From Desulfosporosinus sp. (lineage in GTDB: Bacteria; Bacillota; Desulfitobacteriia; Desulfitobacteriales; Desulfitobacteriaceae): DNA of 9,998 bases. This document shows positions 6,761-9,998 of the stretch, piece after piece. The notes below the pieces were generated by a model. The model did no database searches. It was not told the origin of the DNA and was given only the letters and a program-made list of their open reading frames with translations. The stretch is from the NCBI GenBank assembly GCA_016278585.1, contig JADQBO010000323.1:1-9998 (forward strand), written 5' to 3'. Position 1 is the stretch's first letter, and the number at the start of each line of letters is the position of its first letter. Both the position numbers and the translations under genes were made by a program.

Positions 6761-8698
6761 TTACAAATCCTCCTCATATTCAATCACGACATCGTGCCCT
6801 TTTTCTAATTGGTGTCTTGCCTTTCGGTTTCCCACTGTATCAAAGATAATCGAAAAATCATAATCCTCCGGATAAAGCTCCCTTGCAGGGATAAACAGCT
6901 TAATCCGCTTGTGATTGATAAGCTGTTTCTTATCTTTTATCTGCACTCCAAGCTCGCCTTTTTCATTGGTCCTCTTGCAAATAATACCTAGCAATTTTTG
7001 GGGGTAAACCCTTACACTGTCGCCTATATTAAAGCTTTCGCTTCGTGAGGGTGATTTTTCCTTCGGAATTTCTTTTTGAATTCTGCTGTAGGAAACAGTC
7101 TCTAAATTAGAGTTATCCTCATCTAACAGAAGAGTTGGTATATCTCTTGACACAGAGGATCTACCGCCATAGGCTTCCTTTTGGGCTCGTTTCAGCATAT
7201 GCCCCGGAAATCCTAATCTTTGTGCAATGTATAAGGCACAGCTTTCTCCAGCCTCGCCAATTTGCAGCTTGTATAAAGGCTGTAAGTTTTCCCGATCGAA
7301 CTCCATACGGGCATTCACAAGTCCTTTTGTGTTCTTTGCAAAATCCTTTATTTCCGGATAATGGGTGGTGGCAACAAAAAGACAGCCTCTCTGATTTAAT
7401 TCATCTAAAATTGCAATGGCCAGTCCCATTCCCTCAGCAGGGTCTGTACCGGATCCTAACTCATCCAGCAAAACAAGACTTCCCCTTGATACGCCTTTTA
7501 GAATAGCTACAATAGTTTTGATATGGGATGAAAACGAGGATAGATTTTCGGAAATACTTTGCCCATCACCGATATCGCAGAAAATGCTATTATGCATACA
7601 AAATACGCTCCCCTGGGACACAGGAACATGAAGCCCACTTTGGGCCATCAGTGACAGTAGGCCAATGGTTTTTAAGGCGACGGTTTTACCGCCTGTATTT
7701 GGCCCAGTAATCACAACACCGTTGATAGCGTCATCACCCAGACCCCCTCTGATTTCAAAATCAAGAGGAACACATAGGTCTGGCTTCAATAAAGGATGTC
7801 TTCCCTGTTTTATGATAATTTTTCGTTCCGTTGTAAGGGACACAGGAACTGCTTTCATCTCTATAGATAGCTTTGCCTTGGCAAATATAAAATCCAATGT
7901 TTCCATGCAGTCCTTATTTATTCTCAACTCATTCATATGCTCATCAACAAGGACGGTAAGGGTATATAATATTTTTCTTACCTCATTATCTTCATCAATT
8001 TCTAAAGTAGCCAGTTCCTCCTGCAGCTTTCTCACGGCTGTAGGCTCAATAAAACAGGTGCCGCCTGTGCTTGAAGTATCGATGACTGTTCCGCTTAACT
8101 GATTTTTATAGCTCTTTTTAACCGGTAAGACAAACCGACCATTACGGATGGTGACATATCCATCTGTGAACCATTCCTTTTTGCTGCGAAGTATACCATC
8201 AAGCTTTTGTTTAACCGTAGATTTTGTGTTCTCGATTTTTCTGCGTATATCCCGAAGGCCGGAAGAGGCACCATCGTCAACCCCCTCATTTCTGATACAG
8301 CGCTCAATTTCCTCAAAGAGCGTATCCAGGGGACTAATAGAATGACCAAAAAACGCTATGTCCCCATTAAAAGTTTCAGCCTTTTTAAGATATTTCTTCA
8401 TTCTTTTGCATGAAGAAATAAAAGTACAGATACTAGTGAATTGTTCAGGGGTTAGCATAGAGCCCTTCTCTGTTAGATCCAAAATTTTATCAAGCTCTTT
8501 CATTGATGCCAGGGGTGGCGTGCCTATACCCTCTAAAATTTTGCGCGCCTCGGTTGTTTCCTGCATTTTGGATTTGCACTCTCGCTCACTTAAAAATGGC
8601 TTTAGTGAGAGCAATTTTTCAATGGCCTTTTGAGAAAGTGCGTGTTTAGCTAACGTTTCAAGTATAATATTAAATTCCAGTGTATTGTTTGTATTCAT
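6761..8698 (-). CDS. MutS2-like ATPase without Smr domain
   Basis: This MutS-family ABC ATPase is a MutS2-type paralogue. In a 646-residue count from TTG 8701 it has an N-terminal core and clamp region (about 10-300, coiled coil near 150-260, VLPVKKSYKNQLSGTVID at 191-208). The ATPase domain follows: Walker A GPNTGGKT (333-340), signature GQSISENLSSFSSH (380-393), Walker B VLLDELGSGTD (410-420) and TTHYPE (445-450). After the ATPase comes a KOW/SH3-like segment (FNIGDSVRVYPQKLLGI, 557-573), then a PEDYDFSIIFDTVGNRKARH tail (611-630) where standard MutS2 (about 780-790 aa) has its Smr nuclease domain. B. subtilis MutS2 acts on collided ribosomes and in recombination control; whether this paralogue does is inference. 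I chose ATG 8698, 7 bases after AAGGAGG, over TTG 8701 (only 4 bases). A long hairpin leader precedes it. Confidence 0.9.
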   Translation of the reverse strand: MNTNNTLEFNIILETLAKHALSQKAIEKLLSLKPFLSERECKSKMQETTEARKILEGIGTPPLASMKELDKILDLTEKGSMLTPEQFTSICTFISSCKRMKKYLKKAETFNGDIAFFGHSISPLDTLFEEIERCIRNEGVDDGASSGLRDIRRKIENTKSTVKQKLDGILRSKKEWFTDGYVTIRNGRFVLPVKKSYKNQLSGTVIDTSSTGGTCFIEPTAVRKLQEELATLEIDEDNEVRKILYTLTVLVDEHMNELRINKDCMETLDFIFAKAKLSIEMKAVPVSLTTERKIIIKQGRHPLLKPDLCVPLDFEIRGGLGDDAINGVVITGPNTGGKTVALKTIGLLSLMAQSGLHVPVSQGSVFCMHNSIFCDIGDGQSISENLSSFSSHIKTIVAILKGVSRGSLVLLDELGSGTDPAEGMGLAIAILDELNQRGCLFVATTHYPEIKDFAKNTKGLVNARMEFDRENLQPLYKLQIGEAGESCALYIAQRLGFPGHMLKRAQKEAYGGRSSVSRDIPTLLLDEDNSNLETVSYSRIQKEIPKEKSPSRSESFNIGDSVRVYPQKLLGIICKRTNEKGELGVQIKDKKQLINHKRIKLFIPARELYPEDYDFSIIFDTVGNRKARHQLEKGHDVVIEYEEDL

Positions 8699-8704
8699 CA
8701 AAAA

Positions 8705-8712
8705 TCCTCCTT
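8705..8712 (-). promoter_or_regulatory. Strong ribosome binding site of the MutS2-like gene
   Basis: AAGGAGGA on the minus strand is a near-perfect Shine-Dalgarno sequence. Its spacing of 7 bases to ATG 8698 decides that start over the adjacent TTG at 8701. It lies just outside the leader hairpin (8725-8797), so the hairpin as drawn leaves it free. Confidence 0.8.
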
Positions 8713-8724
8713 ATAACAATGAAA

Positions 8725-8797
8725 TGCCCACAAGAGAGATTACCTTATTTTTAGGATTCTTTAATTCCCAAAAATACGCAGAATACTCCTGTGGGCA
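8725..8797 (-). promoter_or_regulatory. Two-tier leader hairpin upstream of the MutS2-like gene
   Basis: On the minus strand TGCCCACAGGAG (8797-8786) pairs with CTCTTGTGGGCA (8736-8725) in 12 bp with one G-U. Inside, after an asymmetric-looking internal loop, TATTTTTGGGA (8776-8766) pairs with TCCTAAAAATA (8756-8746) in 11 bp with one G-U around a 9-base loop. The structure ends 12 bases before the Shine-Dalgarno sequence and is followed by a mildly T-rich stretch. I do not recognise it as a named riboswitch. It may be an attenuator, a stability element or a protein-binding site; I see no convincing promoter between it and the terminator at 8848-8880. Confidence 0.5.
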
Positions 8798-8838
8798 ATG
8801 ATTTTAACTGACGTATAAAATCACATAACTATATTGAG

Positions 8839-8880
8839 AAAAATAAATAGAGTGTAACAGGACATGCCTGTTACACTCTA
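8839..8880 (-). terminator. Strong intrinsic terminator on the minus strand
   Basis: A perfect 14-bp stem (TAGAGTGTAACAGG, 8848-8861, with 8867-8880; 5-base loop) is followed on the minus strand by TTTATTTTT (8847-8839). No protein gene on the minus strand lies upstream of it. It therefore ends either an untranslated RNA or a leader transcript that starts near 9149. Confidence 0.75.
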
Positions 8881-9149
8881 CAAAACTATCACGATATAAT
8901 CGCAATAGTTCAATGTCAGCTTTGTAGACCTTATCGACAAAGGTTGACACTGCTATAACTCAAATGGTTATTGTAGGAAGTAATCTGTAAGGCGTTATCC
9001 AAAAGCGCCAACGTTGCGCTTTTAGAAAGGCACACTTAAAAAGCAGGTTAAACACCCACGTTTTATAACGTAACCTCTCTCAACTGTTTAGTTGATAATC
9101 ACCATTACAGACACATTTAACAAAACAACCATCCTCTCATTCTTAGGTA
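8839..9149 (-). ncRNA. Candidate structured noncoding RNA or long attenuator leader
   Basis: This stretch has no credible ORF but is packed with stem-loops. Besides the terminator (8848-8880) these are: 8884-8910 (12 bp, 3-base loop), 8911-8952 (8 bp plus 5 bp with an internal loop), 8955-8971 (5 bp), 9001-9023 (AAAAGCGC/GCGCTTTT, 8 bp), 9046-9075 (GGTTA/TAACC outside CGTT/AACG) and 9080-9095 (6 bp, 4-base loop). On the minus strand it is framed by a consensus TTGACA -35 (9180-9185), a plausible -10 (9156-9161) and the intrinsic terminator, giving a transcript of about 310 bases. I could not match it to tmRNA, RNase P, SRP, 6S, T-box or common riboswitch motifs from memory. It may be a free RNA, or the leader of the MutS2-like gene with a conditional terminator. 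Confidence 0.4.
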
Positions 9150-9156
9150 TAACCTA
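9144..9156. repeat. Small inverted repeat at the minus-strand promoter
   Basis: TAGGT (9144-9148) and ACCTA (9152-9156) are inverted around ATA. They overlap the edge of the candidate -10 and the expected start site, a position suited to an operator; it may also be chance. Confidence 0.3.
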
Positions 9157-9185
9157 GTTTATTACATTTCTCTGGTAAATGTCAA
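9156..9185 (-). promoter_or_regulatory. Minus-strand promoter facing the structured region
   Basis: TTGACA (9180-9185) is a perfect sigma-A -35. With an 18-base spacer, TAAACT (9156-9161) matches four of six -10 positions; a start near 9149 is expected. It points away from merR and towards the stem-loop region and the MutS2-like gene. Confidence 0.45.
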
Positions 9186-9228
9186 TTACTATGAATTGAA
9201 GAATAATGGATATTTCGGCATGTATATT

Positions 9229-9259
9229 AGTTGACTTTAACGTTAACTGATATTATAAT
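9229..9259 (+). promoter_or_regulatory. merR promoter with embedded dyad operator
   Basis: TTGACT (9231-9236), a 17-base spacer and a perfect TATAAT (9254-9259) form a strong sigma-A promoter, with a start expected near 9266. The 20-base dyad AGTTGACTTTAACGTTAACT (9229-9248, 8 of 10 positions symmetric; core TTAACGTTAA at 9237-9246) covers the -35 and half the spacer. It resembles the TTAACG/CGTTAA style of LiuR-type MerR sites as I remember them. The normal 17-base spacer favours simple autorepression over the DNA-twisting activation seen with 19-20-base spacers. Confidence 0.65.
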
Positions 9260-9301
9260 TTTCTTAAAATTCTAAACTAATATCTTTAGGTGGGACAAAA
9301 A

Positions 9302-9694
9302 ATGGAAGAAACATCCGGACCAATTTTTACTATTTCAGAACTAGCTGACGAACTAGGAGTTACAGCTAGAACTATACGCTATTATGAGGAGGTGGGATTG
9401 ATTGAACCGATACGCCATGAGGATATTGCCCAGAGACTTTATGGCGTGAGAGAACGTGGTCGGCTCAAGCTGATTTTAAGAGGAAAACGGCTTGGATTTT
9501 CGTTAACTCAAATTAAAGAAATGATTGATCTATATAATGCAGATCCTACAGAACGAGAACAGCTTCAACGGACTATTGCCTACGGTGAGCAGCGTTTGGC
9601 CGAAATTGATGAGCTTTTACAAGATTTGCAGGTCATGCGAGAAGAAATAATGGATTATCAAAACAAGTTTGTCGAACGCTTAAAAAAACTTTGA
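9302..9694 (+). CDS. MerR-family regulator, LiuR-like, probable control of acyl-CoA catabolism
   Basis: This 130-residue MerR protein has a winged helix at the N-terminus, FTISELADELGVTARTIRYYEEVGLIEP (9-36). RLKLILRGKRLGFSLTQIKEMIDLY (54-78) follows, and a C-terminal dimerising coiled coil (about 84-128). The RLKLILRGKRLGFSL stretch is typical of regulators of branched-chain and fatty acyl-CoA degradation such as LiuR. It has no cysteine, arguing against metal or thiol sensing; an acyl-CoA ligand is an inference from the next gene. I choose the ATG at 9302, 7 bases after AGGTGGG (9288-9294); the in-frame GTG at 9290 lies inside that ribosome binding site. It is followed 34 bases later by the acyl-CoA dehydrogenase with no terminator between, so one operon is likely. 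Confidence 0.9.
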   Translation: MEETSGPIFTISELADELGVTARTIRYYEEVGLIEPIRHEDIAQRLYGVRERGRLKLILRGKRLGFSLTQIKEMIDLYNADPTEREQLQRTIAYGEQRLAEIDELLQDLQVMREEIMDYQNKFVERLKKL

Positions 9695-9696
9695 AA

Positions 9697-9728
9697 GAGG
9701 TGAATCATCCGTTCATGCGGATGGTAAT
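9697..9728 (+). promoter_or_regulatory. Ribosome binding site split from its start codon by a hairpin
   Basis: AGAGGTGA (9697-9703 region) is the only good Shine-Dalgarno sequence before the dehydrogenase ATG (9729), but it is 25 bases away. Between them CATCCG (9706-9711) and CGGATG (9718-9723) form a 6-bp hairpin with a 6-base loop. Folding it leaves 2 plus 5 unpaired bases, an effective spacing of 7. Confidence 0.5.
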
Positions 9729-9998
9729 ATGTTTGATTTCTTACTTAATGAGACACAAAAAGCTTTGGTTCAAGAAACGTCACACTTTGTCCGAACTAAT
9801 GTTCCTAAACAACTGGTGTTGGACATGGATGCGGATAAAGTTACCTACCCTAAGGAATATATAGATTCTCTAGCCAAAGCGAATCTATTAGGACTAAGGT
9901 TTCCTAAATCCTTGGGTGGACGAGAAATGGGTTGGGCTGAAGAAGTACTAGCCATCGTGGAAATCGGTACCTTGGGGACCAGCTTAGGTTGTCTTTAT
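9729..9998 (+). CDS. Acyl-CoA dehydrogenase, N-terminal part (cut by window end)
   Basis: Ninety codons from ATG 9729 run to the window edge without a stop. The sequence has the helical N-terminal layout of acyl-CoA dehydrogenases: MFDFLLNETQKALVQETSHF (1-20), YPKEYIDSLAKANLLGLRFP (40-59), SLGGREMGWAEEV (61-73) and EIGTLGTSLG (78-87), where the P-x-x-GG and E-x-G-x-x-x-x-S-x-G patterns are family marks. These FAD enzymes introduce the alpha-beta double bond of acyl-CoA thioesters and pass electrons to ETF. The FAD-binding core and catalytic glutamate lie beyond the window, so the chain-length class cannot be judged. It follows the LiuR-like regulator in one probable operon. No in-frame start lies closer to the Shine-Dalgarno at 9697, which makes initiation unusual. 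Confidence 0.88.
   Translation, partial: MFDFLLNETQKALVQETSHFVRTNVPKQLVLDMDADKVTYPKEYIDSLAKANLLGLRFPKSLGGREMGWAEEVLAIVEIGTLGTSLGCLY

Noticed and set aside
7135..8102. Several plus-strand open frames of 60-145 codons
   Set aside because: All are antisense to the ATPase and core domains of the MutS2-like gene, whose motifs are unambiguous on the minus strand.
8848..9023. CRISPR-like or tandem repeat array
   Set aside because: The stem-loops differ in sequence and length; there is no repeated unit with regular spacers.
8839..9150. tmRNA, RNase P, SRP RNA, 6S RNA or T-box leader
   Set aside because: I found none of their recognisable core sequences (for example no T-box AGGGTGG motif, no tmRNA acceptor end, no RNase P core) on either strand.
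9290..9301. Upstream GTG start for the MerR gene
   Set aside because: The GTG lies inside the AGGTGGG ribosome binding site that serves ATG 9302.

Overview
The window looks like chromosomal DNA of a low-GC, Gram-positive, probably spore-forming Clostridium-like bacterium. This is inferred from gene content (SfsA, a double-Cache chemoreceptor, an ECF sigma factor with a DUF4179 membrane partner, a Smr-less MutS2 paralogue, and a LiuR-like MerR regulator next to an acyl-CoA dehydrogenase), from strong AGGAGG-type ribosome binding sites and from compact intrinsic terminators. A Desulfosporosinus/Desulfitobacterium-like relative is my best guess, not something the sequence proves.

Layout. Everything from 1 to about 9150 reads leftward (minus strand); the last 0.7 kb reads rightward. 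From the left edge: a possible start of a small basic protein running off the edge (1-61), a hairpin terminator (78-115), sfsA (129-812), and a 667-residue methyl-accepting chemotaxis receptor (901-2904) with its own promoter. That promoter abuts the terminator (3001-3037) of a DUF4179 membrane protein (3136-4458). The DUF4179 gene is overlapped at its start by an ECF sigma gene (4445-4976) that carries a one-base frameshift just before its promoter-recognition helices. Next come a small GNAT-fold acetyltransferase (5245-5568) with promoter and terminator, and a compact arginine-deiminase-like amidinohydrolase (5767-6693). A 15-codon ORF with a good ribosome binding site (6696-6743) separates the latter from a MutS2-like ATPase (6761-8698), and these three probably form one transcript.

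The 600-base gap 8702-9301 is the most interesting part. It holds a long two-tier hairpin just upstream of the MutS2-like gene. Beyond it lies about 310 bases filled with consecutive stem-loops, with a consensus -35 element at one end and a 14-bp intrinsic terminator at the other, both on the minus strand. It looks like an unrecognised structured RNA or a long attenuator leader. The gap ends with the merR promoter on the plus strand.

On the plus strand, a cysteine-free MerR regulator (9302-9694) and the first 90 codons of an acyl-CoA dehydrogenase (9729-9998) form an operon, as in regulators of branched-chain or fatty acyl-CoA breakdown. The dehydrogenase has its Shine-Dalgarno sequence 25 bases from the start codon, with a small hairpin in between that would restore normal spacing.
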